Assembly: GCA_019925095.2 (NCBI GenBank)
Contig: CM034392.1
Coordinates: 3,169,501 to 3,233,500 of the forward strand
Source: Dendrolimus kikuchii
Lineage: Eukaryota > Arthropoda > Insecta > Lepidoptera > Lasiocampidae
Direction: 5' to 3'
Length of the DNA stretch: 64,000 nucleotides
Shown: one piece after another, positions 28,710-40,107 of the stretch
How the letters are laid out: every line of letters begins with the position of its first letter
How positions within the stretch are numbered: position 1 is the first letter of the stretch
Made by a program: the position numbers and the translations under genes
The notes under the pieces: generated by a model
What the model saw: only the letters and a program-made list of their open reading frames with translations
Databases searched by the model: none
Told to the model about the DNA's origin: nothing

Positions 28710-29830
28710 GTAAAACCGTATTTAATTGCAATAATTATAGTATTGCGACTCTATTTTGAATTGGAATGTATTATTCTTACAAATATTGTACAAGGGATTG
28801 CCCAATCAAAGCCCTAACCTATTAAAACTCGCTAATTTCGATTGTATCGAAAAGAGCTATATACTACTTCAAATTTTGAAATATTCAGACCAGGTTCAGT
28901 CTTGAAATGCTTATAATAGCGACGAATGCCTGCATGGTTTAACACCCTGAATGGTTACTTACTTGACTTTCTAGAAATCAGATATGAGTTTGTAGTGGCA
29001 CAAAATTTGGTACTACCAAGTCTATTGTTTCTGATATAACAGTTACTGAGATTGGACCTAAATTTGTATATTAACGCCTGCATAAATATTATTTGCTATA
29101 TTAGGGAATGAGTGTGCCTTGCTAAAATAATTGTTAAGGCTAACTGGTTCCCTCGGGATGAGAGGGGAATGCTACGGGCTGCGCAGTGTGCCTTAAGCTG
29201 TCCAGCGACGCTTAGGCATACAGTAAACCATACATTGTTTACCTTTGGTCCATATAATACCTGTAGTGTGGTCGAAATGATGCTCATATATTTTTTTTAT
29301 TGCAGCAGTTCAGCAGACAGGCAGACGGCCCAGTTGATTGGAAGCAGTAACCATCGCCTATGGACATTTGCAACACCAAAGGTGCTACAAATGCACTGCT
29401 GCTCTCTTAAGGAAGACTAGAACCTGGTCACTAATGCCGCAACACCAAGGTTGTTATGGCGACATACTTTAGACCAGAGGTGGTAGCCATACAGTCGGGC
29501 AAATTGTCACCACTTACGACAGCCCCCCACAGCCACAGGAAATTGTATTCTTTCTCTGTTCCTGCATGGATAAAAACAGTACAATATAATCATAACAGTC
29601 CACTGATTACTACAAGAACACCATACCATCAGATGTAATTGTTATTTTTAAAAATTTACCAATGAATCATAACTTTTTTAGGAAGTGGCATTGTCCTTGG
29701 TGCTTTAGTGTCCACCCTTTTCATGCGAAGGCGGAGATGGCCCATAATAGCTGGCATGGGAATGGGTATTGGACTAGCATATGCAAATTGCGAGTTTGAA
29801 CTTAATCCCAAAAGAAAATCAGCAGCTTAA
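28625..29830 (+). CDS. MIC10: MIC10 (MINOS1): MICOS core subunit, 2 coding exons
   Basis: A small inner-membrane protein whose oligomers bend the membrane at crista junctions. Exons 28625-28709 and 29682-29830 join in phase 1 to give 77 residues, against 78 in human. The order is a soluble start with the conserved KLDMCLTDGIVK, a first membrane hairpin arm with G-G spacing (GSGIVLGALVSTLF), the positive turn MRRRRWP, and a second arm with the glycine ladder GMGMGIGLAYANC. Both glycine motifs required for oligomerisation in the family are present. The intron carries a family A repeat. The transcript may continue into a 3'-UTR exon near 32.2 kb. Confidence 0.95.
29291..29570 (-). repeat. Family A repeat in the MIC10 intron
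   Basis: Near-complete minus-strand copy running from TTTTTTATTGCAGCAGTTCAGC to TTCCTGCATGG. Confidence 0.85.
29682..29830 (+). CDS. MIC10: MIC10 exon 2
   Basis: Follows AACTTTTTTAG; encodes both membrane segments and ends NPKRKSAA stop. Confidence 0.95.
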
Positions 29831-29924
29831 TACCATCACTTTTAATTATAGAGTCTACAATAATCAGGTAATTCATAAAATAGTAATGTTTATTTATGGT
29901 TCGCAAATTAAGCATGTTCTAATA

Positions 29925-30400
29925 CAGTGTAAACTCTATATAACAACACTGAAGGGACTATGTATTTTATGTTGTTATAGAGAGTTGTCGTTGTTAAATG
30001 GAGAGAAGTCTGTTATTTTCCGCTGCTTTTGTTGCACCAGTAATTTTGTTGTATTTATTTATTTTATTCATATCTTGCGATATTGAGGCACCGTGGTTTT
30101 ATCACCAAGTAAGTATTAAGAAATTTCGGAATTTCTCAGAAATTTCGATATGCATGATGCTGACAGTCGAGTTCATTACAGGCTAGGATAATAAAATGAT
30201 AAAAGAACCTGCGCAGTTTTCACTAACTTTGACAAAGGTACTTTTTATTACTTAATTGTTGTCATTATTGAGAGGGGATGTTATGCTATATAGAGTGTAT
30301 AATTGTATGGAAGAAGAGCTAAACCAACCAAAGGCAAGTGATTATGACGCTTAAGGGAGTTTGTCGTTAAATCAAGTGATGTTACATTGAGTTTACACTG
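29925..30400. mobile_element. pogo-like miniature element, copy 1
   Basis: A 476-bp element with terminal inverted repeats CAGTGTAAACTC ... GAGTTTACACTG between TA dinucleotides. It begins 95 bp after the MIC10 stop codon. A reverse-oriented copy is at 36122-36616. TA targets and CAGTG ends are typical of pogo/Tigger-type Tc1-mariner elements. Confidence 0.75.
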
Positions 30401-30579
30401 TAATTGGAAATAAATGCGCTTGATATGTTATGGTGAAAATAAATTAATCAAGAAATTAGGTAATAAGAGAATCTATACCATTGTTTGCACACTGTGAATT
30501 TATTCAAGGTATTAAGGAATCGAGATTCTTTTTCCTCCATTCATAATATTTATTCAACCCTATATTTTTTCTAAGATAA

Positions 30580-30669
30580 GTGTAAGAATAAGCCTAAATG
30601 GCACTCTGTTGTTCGTGCCTACCCCGCAAGGGAACTGGCGTGAAGTTATGTATGTATGTATGTATGTAT
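30580..30669 (+). mobile_element. Family B LINE 3' end, very short copy
   Basis: Only about 65 bp of element (GTGTAAGAATAAGCC ... CTGGCGTGAAG), then a (TATG)n tail. Confidence 0.75.
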
Positions 30670-31758
30670 ATTTTTTCTATGTTAATTTAATACATATCTA
30701 TAAATGTAAAAAGATTATGTCCATCGGGAGCGCAGTCCAGGGTCCACACTACTGGTGGTTAGCTCTCCTCGGACAGGCACCTCCTCACAATATGTGCTGT
30801 GCTCAGTAGAACTGCCTTCTGTATCTAGCACTTCACCCATTTAGGGAGTGAGAGTTTCTTTAGGTTTTGGTCGAGGCTCTTCACTATTAGACCTTTAACT
30901 GACACCATTATCGGTACCATGATCTTTACCTCCATATGCCACATGGCAGTAATGTTGTGTGTGATGTCAAGGTGTTTTGTTAATTTATCCGTTTCAGCTT
31001 TTAAAAAATGACAGTCTCGTGGAATATAGTGTCTTTTACACTGTTAATGAGCATTGTACATCTCACAGATTGATCCAATATGACAATGTCAGGCTTATTG
31101 GCAATAATAGATCATTCCCAGAAGAGTGTTCTGTGACCATTTTCGAGAATTGGCTCAGGGGTATAATTGTAATAAGATACTTCAGTCACTATCAGCTGGT
31201 ATCTAATAATAACTATTATTGTTATTATCATTATATGGCCACAAAATAACAAAATATTAAGATTTCGTAATATTTTGAATAAATTAATAGATTGATAATC
31301 ATTTTGCCAAGTATAGGCGACACATATATTGATTCTATTTAGTTTAATACCAATAACTCGAATTTTTTGATTATTTATTAGTTGGAATAAATAATCAAAA
31401 AATTAAGAATACATAATATTAAAATATAATGGTTTCGAAGTGAATTAGATGGTTTATTAATTGAAGTTTTGAAATAATTATAGTATACTAGTGGTCGCGT
31501 ATGGTCGAAATTCGACCATAATTAATTTAAATTATAAGTTTGAACATTATTAAGGTTTGTTGCCAAAGACTATACTTCTATAATCAAAGATTTCGCCAAG
31601 GCTACACTGTTAATTTGACTTTAACAATAAACAAAAGAGTATATATGCCCTTGTGTGTCAATGGTAGTGTGTGTAATGTTTTTTTATTGATTTAATGTAT
31701 TTTTTATGCATATTTTTTGAATAATATTAGCATTATTCACTCCTTCTCTATATAAAAT
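30670..31758. other. Non-coding, AT-rich, nothing recognised
   Basis: No exon or repeat copy recognised. It would lie in the proposed MIC10 3'-UTR intron. Confidence 0.45.
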
Positions 31759-31998
31759 ACTAGCTGTGCCCGCGACGTCGTTCGCATGGAATTTGTTTTC
31801 AAGACCCCCCGATTTTGAAACGTTCTTCATTGGTGCTCCGCTTCTATTGGTCTTAGCGTGATGATATATAACCTATAGCCTTCCTCGATAAATAGGCTAT
31901 CTAAAACTGAAATAATTTTTCAAATCAGACCAATAGTTCCTGAGATTAGCGCGTTCAAACAAACAAACTCTTCAGCTTTATATATTAGTATAAGTGTG
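31759..31998 (+). repeat. Family F retroposon end, copy 1
   Basis: Runs from ACTAGCTGTGCCCGCGACG to TATATATTAGTATAAG. A close copy in the same orientation is at 62664-62901. Repeats of this form are widespread in moths and butterflies. Confidence 0.65.
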
Positions 31999-32224
31999 CG
32001 AAATTTCATATTCCTCCGTCCGCGCAATTTTCGTAAATAGGGCTACAAAGTTTTTGCTTCACGTATTAATGTAATGGTGATATTGGTATATGCCCCATAC
32101 TTAGAGTAAGTTAGAGAAAAGTATGACATATTTTTATTCTAAAAAATAGTTAGTTCCTGTGTAACACGCTACTAAATCAGTGTGAAACTTAAGAAAATAT
32201 TTAATATATTATTTTTTCTTTCAG

Positions 32225-32385
32225 TTAAGGACTTCATGTAACATCAAATCAATTTTTAAGAGCCAAGACATGGGTACAAATTGTTATATCAAAGTCCAGT
32301 AGACAATTTAGAGACTATTGTAATTTTGTTGTATAAAGGATTAATTTAATTATTGTGTAATAAATGCTGTTTATTTATTCGAATT
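32225..32385 (+). other. Possible 3'-UTR exon of MIC10
   Basis: A good acceptor (TTTTTTCTTTCAG) precedes about 140 bp without coding character, ending shortly after AATAAA at 32359-32364. A donor (CAG|GTAATT) lies at 29867/29868, just after the MIC10 stop codon, and no polyadenylation signal was found between that stop and the donor. Inference from splice signals only. Confidence 0.35.
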
Positions 32386-32477
32386 GTTTATTTTCGCTAT
32401 TCTCCTTGGCATCACATAATTTATAGCCAGCACATGTGTAAGGTACAGGTAAATTAGCTTCGAGACGTTTATGCCTT

Positions 32478-32732
32478 TGGCTACGTTCCATTTGGGACTC
32501 GCAACAACCACGTTCACGACCGCGATTTATCCCGTTTCACTTGCTTGCCGGCGTTACAATCGTAAACCCAAATGGAACGACTATTCGACACACCTCTTGA
32601 CATGGGTCGTTGTGTGATCGAAAATGATGACGTCATTGGTGACGTTTTTCGCCACGACCAAAACGACCGCGGTCGCCTTATAGAACGCCTAACCGAGCAT
32701 TTTGGGCGTTGTGAACTACTAATGGAACACCC
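32478..32732. repeat. Family K repeat
   Basis: About 255 bp from TACGTTCCATTTGGGACTC to GTGAACTACTAATGGAAC, related to 44867-45115. The ends form an imperfect inverted repeat around GTTCCAT. Confidence 0.5.
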
Positions 32733-32864
32733 TGTTTGTAGTAGACAACCTGTTTGTAATAGTATTATAGTAGTATAGTAGTCTGGCTTCCCATTCTCTC
32801 ACGAATACGGCAGCGGTAGGCAGGCTAAGTTATCAGTTCTGTCCGGCGTCCCGAGACGCACACG

Positions 32865-33175
32865 TTTTTTTTTATTGCATGAGTTAAGCAAACATGCAGA
32901 CGGCCCACCTGATGGAAAGTGGTTACGATCGCCTATGGACATTTGCAACACCAAAGGTGATACAAATGCGCTGCTGCTCTCTTAAAGGATATTGGAACCT
33001 GGCCACTGATACCGGAACATAACTCAAAAGTTGTTATGGCGGAATACGCTAGACCAGGGGTGGTAGCTATCCAGACGGGCAAATACCCTACCACCTAGCT
33101 GTGAGTTGTCTTGTCGCCTCTTCCGACAGGCCGCCCCAACGTAGGAAATTGTATTCTTTCTCCATTCCTGCACGG
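32865..33175 (-). repeat. Family A repeat, left arm of an inverted pair
   Basis: Full-length minus-strand copy, separated by only 89 bp from a plus-strand copy at 33265. Confidence 0.88.
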
Positions 33176-33264
33176 AATTGTGGCAGTACAAAAAGTGAAT
33201 TCATCAGAGTGTATCGGTGTTTTATGGTAAATCACCAAGACTAGTGTGCAATATTTATTTTTAT

Positions 33265-33553
33265 CCGTGCAGGAACGGAGAAAGAATACAATTTCCTGCG
33301 GCCGGGCGGCCTGTCGTAAGAGGCGACAAAACAACCCACAGCCAGGTGGTAGGGCGTTTGCCCGACTGGATGGCTACCACCCCTGGTCTAAAGTATGTCG
33401 TCATAACAACCTTGAGTTGTGTTCCGGCATTAGTGACCAGGTTCCAGTCTCCTTTAAGTCACCTTTGGTGTTGTAAATGTCCATAGGCGATGGTAACCGC
33501 TTTCCATCAAGTGGGCCGTCTGCCTGTCTGCTGAACTCCTGCAATAAAAAAAA
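33265..33553 (+). repeat. Family A repeat, right arm of an inverted pair
   Basis: Near-complete plus-strand copy facing the copy at 32865-33175 head to head. Part of the GAGAGCAGCAGCGC segment is deleted. Confidence 0.88.
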
Positions 33554-34950
33554 TATATATTGTTCAGTTGTACAGCGCCATCTAGCTTTATTTAATTGTT
33601 GCAAGTTTCCACACATGGGAATCAATGCGGTCCCCTTCACCATCAATACATGGTTATTAGTACAATATGACATTAAGGCAGAAAAACTACAATAATAGGG
33701 ATTCGTTATATCATCTTTAGCCACTAATCTACTGACTTCAGAAACTCGGAAACTTGTAGGTAAATAAAACTAATCAAATAAAGAACAATATTTAATCATG
33801 TATTGTACAAATCGATAATGGAATTAAGGTAAAGGATAGCTTTTGTGTACATTAACAATTAAAAAATAATTTAAATACAATAAATCCATTAATTTAGTAT
33901 GATTTAATAGACGAAAAGCTTTTACTAACAACCCATATACAGACACCCAAGAGGTGGAAAATTCAACTATTAACAATAAACAGCACCTGAGTTCGCATTA
34001 CGCGAATGCCTCAAAACACTGAACACGTTCATTTTCAAATCTTACTATTCGCTCCTTTGCCTTATAACAAATTTCAAACAAGTAATATCAATTTTCTACC
34101 AATGCTAAGGCAAAAGAATGGTCAGTAAGATAATATATAGAAACATAGATATAGCTACATTAAAAGTTAAATGGACGAGTTAACATAAATACAAAAAAAA
34201 AAGAAATTTAACTTTTTAATGGGATCTTATTATTCTGTGCAATTTAAAAATAATACCATCATAACATTGTAGGGCATTGATTGCTTTTAACAAAGAATTG
34301 TGTGTTTATAATGCGATTCAAATGAGAATAGGATCGACTTTGCGCCATATTGTGACTTTAAAAAACTTTAAATAATTAAATATTATATTCAGTCAATTAA
34401 CTACTAATTTAACCTTTTTATTTAAATTTGACTTAAGACTATTTATTATTGATATGCAAATAAGTTTTTTGCAAACCATACTTTTCAAGTGACATTTGAC
34501 AGATACAGGTTATTGACATTCCTATTCTTATTTGGATCGCACAGTACGTTGAAAATTTGAGTGATTGGTGAAACATGCCTTTTTAAATAACATGTCATCA
34601 AATGTTTTATTTACAAAATAAATGATTCAGTTTGATCCGAGCTGCAACAAGAATTCCCATTCTATATATAACCTACAATTTGTCGTTTAATTTTTTTTTA
34701 TTGCGAAGATCGAATTATTTTGAAATTGAATGGTTACCGTCCCTCTCTAGACGTTGCCAACCTTTAGGACGAGATAAAGAGATCAGCCAGGACGAATAAA
34801 GAGGATGAGATAGGAAGAAGGGGAAGTATTGAATCATTTATGATTAAATAAATGATTTATGATGAAATAATTTTTTAAATAAAATGAAATTTTATTTAAA
34901 AATTTATTTTGTAGGAATAAAGAGTTTATATCCTTTCTTAATCTTTATTA
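33554..34950. other. Non-coding, AT-rich, nothing recognised
   Basis: No exon, repeat copy or long frame recognised. Confidence 0.45.
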
Positions 34951-35342
34951 CTAACTAGGATGTCCCCGCGACTTCGTTCAAGTTCCCCGCGGGATTCTCG
35001 AAATATAAAGTATCGCATCACTTCAAAGAGGACTTCGCTATCGTTGTAGTGAAAACGTAGCGAAATCGGCTAGTTTTTACGCATACTAACCACTCTAGGA
35101 AAAATTCCCGCGGGATTCCGGAGATAAAAAGTACCGCAGATTTTAAGTCTGAGAATTTGATATCGATCAGTGACAACTGCATCGTAATCGGCCAAGGAGT
35201 TTTTACGTGAACCCCGAACAAACAGACAAGAAATCTAAAAAAAATGTATCGTGTTCTCCATCGTTTATATCCTGTAACTATTCCAGTTGTTTTTTTTTAA
35301 TAGCTTCAATAACAGACACGGCATTTTTAGAATTTTATAATA
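34951..35342 (+). repeat. Family G repeat
   Basis: GGATGTCCCCGCGACTTCG head, two CCCGCGGGATTC blocks, and the TTTTTTTTAATAGCTTCAAT tail shared with 19220-20147 and 49156-49693. Confidence 0.6.
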
Positions 35343-35552
35343 TGACTAGCTGTCCCGGCAGACGTTGTTCTGCCCTGAAGAAATAAAATGTAGAACCCGA
35401 TTGCAGCGCCACCTACCGGGTCCAATTGTGAATCTAAACCATCCTCGAATCCACTTGAACACACACAAAATAATTCATTCAAATCGGTCTAGCCGTTTAG
35501 GAAGAGTTCACTGTCAACACACATACAGAAGAATTATATATATAAAGATAGA
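35343..35552 (+). repeat. Family J repeat, copy 1
   Basis: Runs from ACTAGCTGTCCCGGCAGACG to ATATATATAAAGAT. A second copy is at 54541-54868. Both contain the GCGCCACCTACCGG phrase. Confidence 0.6.
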
Positions 35553-36078
35553 AAGGGCATTTTATCACTTTGTGATAATATCACCCCGTCCAACCTTACA
35601 GTTATTTCTAATTAATTGTAAGATTGGACGGGGTAACATTGTCACAAAACCCCATGTACATGAATACTTGCTATTATTGTATATACTTATGTAAAGTATA
35701 TACAATAATAAATATATTGCAACAAGTATTTACGTAACTTTTTTGTCAACCCTACTGACCATCGACGCGTGACATCATGAGGCTATCGGCAAACCTTCTG
35801 CGCACGGGTTATACATATACTGTTAACTCAAATCCGTTTCATTTTCAAGCAGACTAGCTGAAGGCGTTCATGTTTTTATAGACATTAAGTCAAAATTTTA
35901 TAACATATCACACAACTTGTCTGTCAGAAAACCACTGTTTATATTCCAAAGAATTTGATTTTCATTACACAGAATATTATTTAGAATATCGAAATTACCA
36001 CAAAATCGGTTTGTCTTTTAAATAAATCGTCAAGAAACATGTTTTATATCAATTACGAGAAAAAGTTGTTGATATACA

Positions 36079-36787
36079 GAAACTAGACCATTGTTGGCAC
36101 TCTGTCAATTTATTCAAAATACAGTGTAAACTCCATGTAACGTCACTCGATTTCACGACAAACTCCCTGAAAGCGTCCAAATCACTTGGCTTCGGTTGGT
36201 TTAGCTTGTCTTCCATGCAATGATACACTCTATATAGCATTACACTCTCTCACAATAACGACAACAATTAAGTAATAAAAAGTACCTTTTAAAGCCAAAA
36301 GTAGTAAGAACTGCGAAGTTGTGTACGTTCTTTTATCGCTTTATTATCCTAGCCCGTAATAAACTCGACTGTCGGCATCATGCATACCGAAATTTCTAAG
36401 AAATTCCGAAATACCGAAATTTCTAAGTACTTCCTTTATCACCAAGATGCCTCAATATCGCAAGATATGAATAAAATAAGTAAAAACACAAAAAAATTGC
36501 TGGTGCAGCAAAAGACGTCAAACAAAAATAACAGACTCCTCTCCATTTAACGAATGCTCTCTATATCGCCATAAAATGCACCGTCCCTTCGGTGTCGTTA
36601 TATAGAGTTTACGCTGTATTAAGAAATCTTCACATTTCTTTTGTTGGCAAACAATAATGTCATTATTCTCAATGTATGCTCAAAAAAAACATACTGTCGA
36701 AGTAAGAAGCTTATTTTTTTTTAATGTTTTGAACAAATTAATACGGTGCCAATCACTCAGAGGAAGTGCCAACAATGGCATGATTCA
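36079..36787. mobile_element. Family L element split by a pogo-like insertion
   Basis: Left end ACCATTGTTGGCACTCTG and right end AGTGCCAACAATGGCATG form an inverted repeat. The internal 36122-36616 segment is a complete pogo-like element, so the older element was interrupted. Confidence 0.5.
36122..36616. mobile_element. pogo-like miniature element, copy 2
   Basis: A 495-bp copy in reverse orientation to 29925-30400, with ends CAGTGTAAACTC and GAGTTTACGCTG flanked by TA. Confidence 0.75.
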
Positions 36788-37125
36788 CGTCATTTTACTT
36801 TATTAAATGAAAGTTCAGCCTTTCCAAACATCGATCAAATTTGAGTAAAATAGAAGACTTTAACAAAAAACAAAAATAGAAGACATTATTACTGTTCTTT
36901 ATTTTAGGGCCGAGTTTTAAGCGAGTTTAAAAAAGGAGGAGCAGCGGCAGCGAGCAGGAACGTGACAAGGTAAGAGGGCAGCATGAATGACAGTTCCAAC
37001 GGCCCACTTCCTCCTATTAGTGGTTAAAAGTTATATCGCCAAAAATCAGCACCGCTTGTCCAATCTCATTTTTTTTAAATCATTTACACAAACTTATTAT
37101 GGCAAGAAATTATATTTTTAAAATA

Positions 37126-37838
37126 AGGTAAACTATACCATTTTTAGCACCCCACCCAATTATTGGCACGAAGCCAATTTATTTAAAATATTAATTATTC
37201 TTAATATTATCAATGTATGGCTAGAAATAAAATAATTATTATGGAATAAATACTTATTTGTTTAAATCTTATAATACTGGCCAGCCGAGTTTTATATTAT
37301 TATAATTAAAAGAAAATCGAGTTGGTCGTGATTCGAACGTAAGGAAAAAATGGCGTTGTATTTTAGTCACATTTTAAATTAAATATATATAATTTTGCCT
37401 CGCTCGGATTCATTACAAAAATATTATCATTTCTTAGGAGTTTTTGGCGGGAACTGAAAGGAGATGTTGTGCTGTGGAGTTTTATTTCCTAAAAATGTGT
37501 AAAACTTACTCTAAAATGAACAGTAGTTGTAGGATATTGCCAGTTTTTGAGTAGTAATTATGTGTTTTGTGAGAAATGTGAACTGTATAGTCAAATGTGG
37601 CCTTTCGAGTTGTCACAAGAACTCCGATGAATGGCACTAGCTGATTACCTACAGTTCAGCTGTGCTACATATAGGCTTAAGAAAATCAAGAAACTATATT
37701 GTAAACTAAGATCTGGCTTAAAGGCCTAGCTGCCAAGCCATAAATCTAAATAAATAATTATCATTTCTTAATGTTTTGAATACAATACTAGGGTGTCAAA
37801 ACATTGTATTAGAGTGCCAACAATGGTACGTTTCCCCT
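37126..37838. mobile_element. Family L element split by a family C SINE
   Basis: Left end AAACTATACCATTTTTAGCACC and right end AGTGCCAACAATGGTACGTTTCCCC. The SINE at 37437-37756 with its target duplication sits in the middle. Confidence 0.5.
37437..37756 (+). repeat. Family C SINE with perfect target duplication
   Basis: 320 bp flanked by a perfect 14-bp duplication (ATTATCATTTCTTA at 37423-37436 and 37757-37770). Confidence 0.88.
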
Positions 37839-38205
37839 AATACAACACAATCCGTAAAATAGATACCACACTTTTACATCGGTGTTATGAATTTTCTAGC
37901 TTTTTACATGAAGCTAACATTCAAAATGTACAAAACAATGTTCTAAGAATATTTTGTATAACATACAGTGCCATACTATCTATAGTAAATTAATTTAATA
38001 GTTACAATAATACAAATATTTTGGTATAAATAAACTTTGACTAGTATATTTTTAGGAGGTATATATGAGAAGAGAATTTCACACAATCACTTTATATAGA
38101 GTGACGACATTCGTTATAAGTGTAATTCTAAGGCTGCGTTCTCACTTCGGACGTAATCGCATTAAATATTGTACCTCTGTCGCGTGTCATGATTTCTAAC
38201 TTTAA

Positions 38206-38413
38206 CCCTTTAGCTCACTATTAGCACATATGTGACCGCGATGAGAGTGCAGATCGCGTTTGTGCACGTGATCGTTAATTGTATTGTTGTCTCACTCTGT
38301 TTATATAGGAGTTGTATGCTTGGTATGAAATGGGTATATTTTCTTGGTATATTACGAGATAGTGATAGTGTTAGTCTTGCGGCTTTTTGGTATATCGATA
38401 ATTGTCTTAAGGG
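38206..38413. mobile_element. piggyBac-like miniature element, copy 1
   Basis: A 208-bp element with CCCTT ... AAGGG ends between TTAA duplications (38202-38205 and 38414-38417), the target of piggyBac transposases. It has a twin of identical length at 43169-43376. Confidence 0.75.
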
Positions 38414-38417
38414 TTAA

Positions 38418-39008
38418 TACGATGCTGCGAAAATTTATTATATACATGGAAGAATAATCAAGACCTAGTGAAAAGTAACTTAGAAAAACCTCTAAATCAA
38501 GCATTAGTAGTCGGCGCTAATATTATATGTACTTCTCGTTTTTGACATAGAAAAGTAACAATGTCACATTTTGACACAAGTTTGACATTTGCACTTGTCA
38601 ATTTCGTCTCTGTATCTTAAAATCAATGTATAAGCGGTCGTTATTCCTATATTTCTTCTTTCATGATAATTACTATAAAATATCGATTGCACTCTAAGTC
38701 ATAATTTAGTTTATTTGTACTTAAAATGACACTTCAAATGTATAGCGGCATACTTAGATTACTTATAAAAAGTGTAAAATAGTGATTGTTGATTTCTGTG
38801 GTGTAGATACATTGAAGACGGTTCAAGAAGAATGCTAGGAATGGGTAAACTTTTACGTCAATGTTTCTTTGATGGCCAATTGCACTTTGATGGCTAAATG
38901 TCACTAGTATCGATTCATAGTAATAACATTACGTACGTATCATCTGTGGAAGGTTAATTATTATGTGTGCTGATACGGTGTTGAAATATAAAATTGAAAT
39001 AGTAGATT
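38418..39008. other. Non-coding, nothing recognised
   Basis: AT-rich; no repeat copy or exon recognised. Confidence 0.45.
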
Positions 39009-39120
39009 GTTACACGAGAGGTGAAAGTGACCTATTTAGACAAGAGATGGTTTGGCGCACGAGCGTAGCGAGGGCGCTAATAATTCGAGTGCCTAAATAG
39101 GCCTTTCACTCGAAGTTAAC
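39009..39120. repeat. Short inverted-repeat element
   Basis: Arms TTACACGAGAGGTGAAAGTG... and ...CCTTTCACTCGAAGTTAA are imperfect reverse complements around a centre containing GAGCGTAGCGAGGGCG. Confidence 0.55.
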
Positions 39121-39292
39121 ACTCTGCTTGTCATTTCGAAAATGAGAAAAGTAAATAAAAAATGATTAGTTAAACAAATAACTACTGCTCTAATAAAATC
39201 AGGCAATAAATACATATCTAAATCTGATGAAACGTCAATTCTTTTTTTCTGTGGCATTCTACCCGTATTTTTTTTATCACTGATAGTACAAC

Positions 39293-39428
39293 CCGTAAGA
39301 GTTAACTTGAGACTTCACTCGGATGACGTAAGCGCAAGGGACTGACGCGTCGATGGCGAGAGCGGTAAGAAGGCGGGGGTTGGGAGGGGAGCGCGCATTC
39401 CGCTCAAGTCTCAAGTTAACTCTTGCGG
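39293..39428. mobile_element. 136-bp miniature inverted-repeat element
   Basis: Ends CCGTAAGAGTTAACTTGAGA and the complement of TCTCAAGTTAACTCTTGCGG match at 22 of 23 positions. The centre is GC-rich and non-coding. Confidence 0.65.
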
Positions 39429-40107
39429 ATAATAAACTTTAAGCTCAATTTTTTGCGAATTAAATAATAATTTAGTGAAAGTAAATTATAAGTATAAAAT
39501 GATGTTAGAATATTGTTGATATTTTTTATTACAATTTATGCAGCGATTTAACAGTGGCTGTAAAAAAGTTGGGAAATGAGTCTCATGTATTAATTATGGT
39601 TCGCAGTTTTCTACATTTTTTGACAGCAGGGAAAATCGCTTCCCAAGGACGAAAAGAGCTGTTTTCATCCCTGTGATTAGACAACTCCAAGCGCACTTTC
39701 AGAATATGAGAAGTGAAAAGTGTATTTATTGTTTGCCGTTCTATGCTTAGAACGGCTTACCAACGTACTTACAACTTGCTACTGCCATGGAGGTTGAGTA
39801 ACAACTGAATATATGGCGGATTTATGGACGCCTTTATAGTAGGCCCGATTAGAAACTACCCACACATAAATTACAAAAAGAAATTTATTAATTTAAATTT
39901 TTCGAACTAAATTGGTCTAAAGAATATTTTTTTAAATGTATTATAAAACGTCAAAATCGAATAATGAAACCTTGCGCCATCTAGTCATGTAGATTGTAGG
40001 AGATTTTCGAACTTTTTTCATAGGTAGTCATTTCTAGTATTCTTCTTGCATGATAAAACATATGAATTGTGCTTACTTAAAGCTTTATCAAATATAAATG
40101 TACACCA
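39429..40107. other. Non-coding, nothing recognised
   Basis: No exon or repeat copy recognised. Confidence 0.45.
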
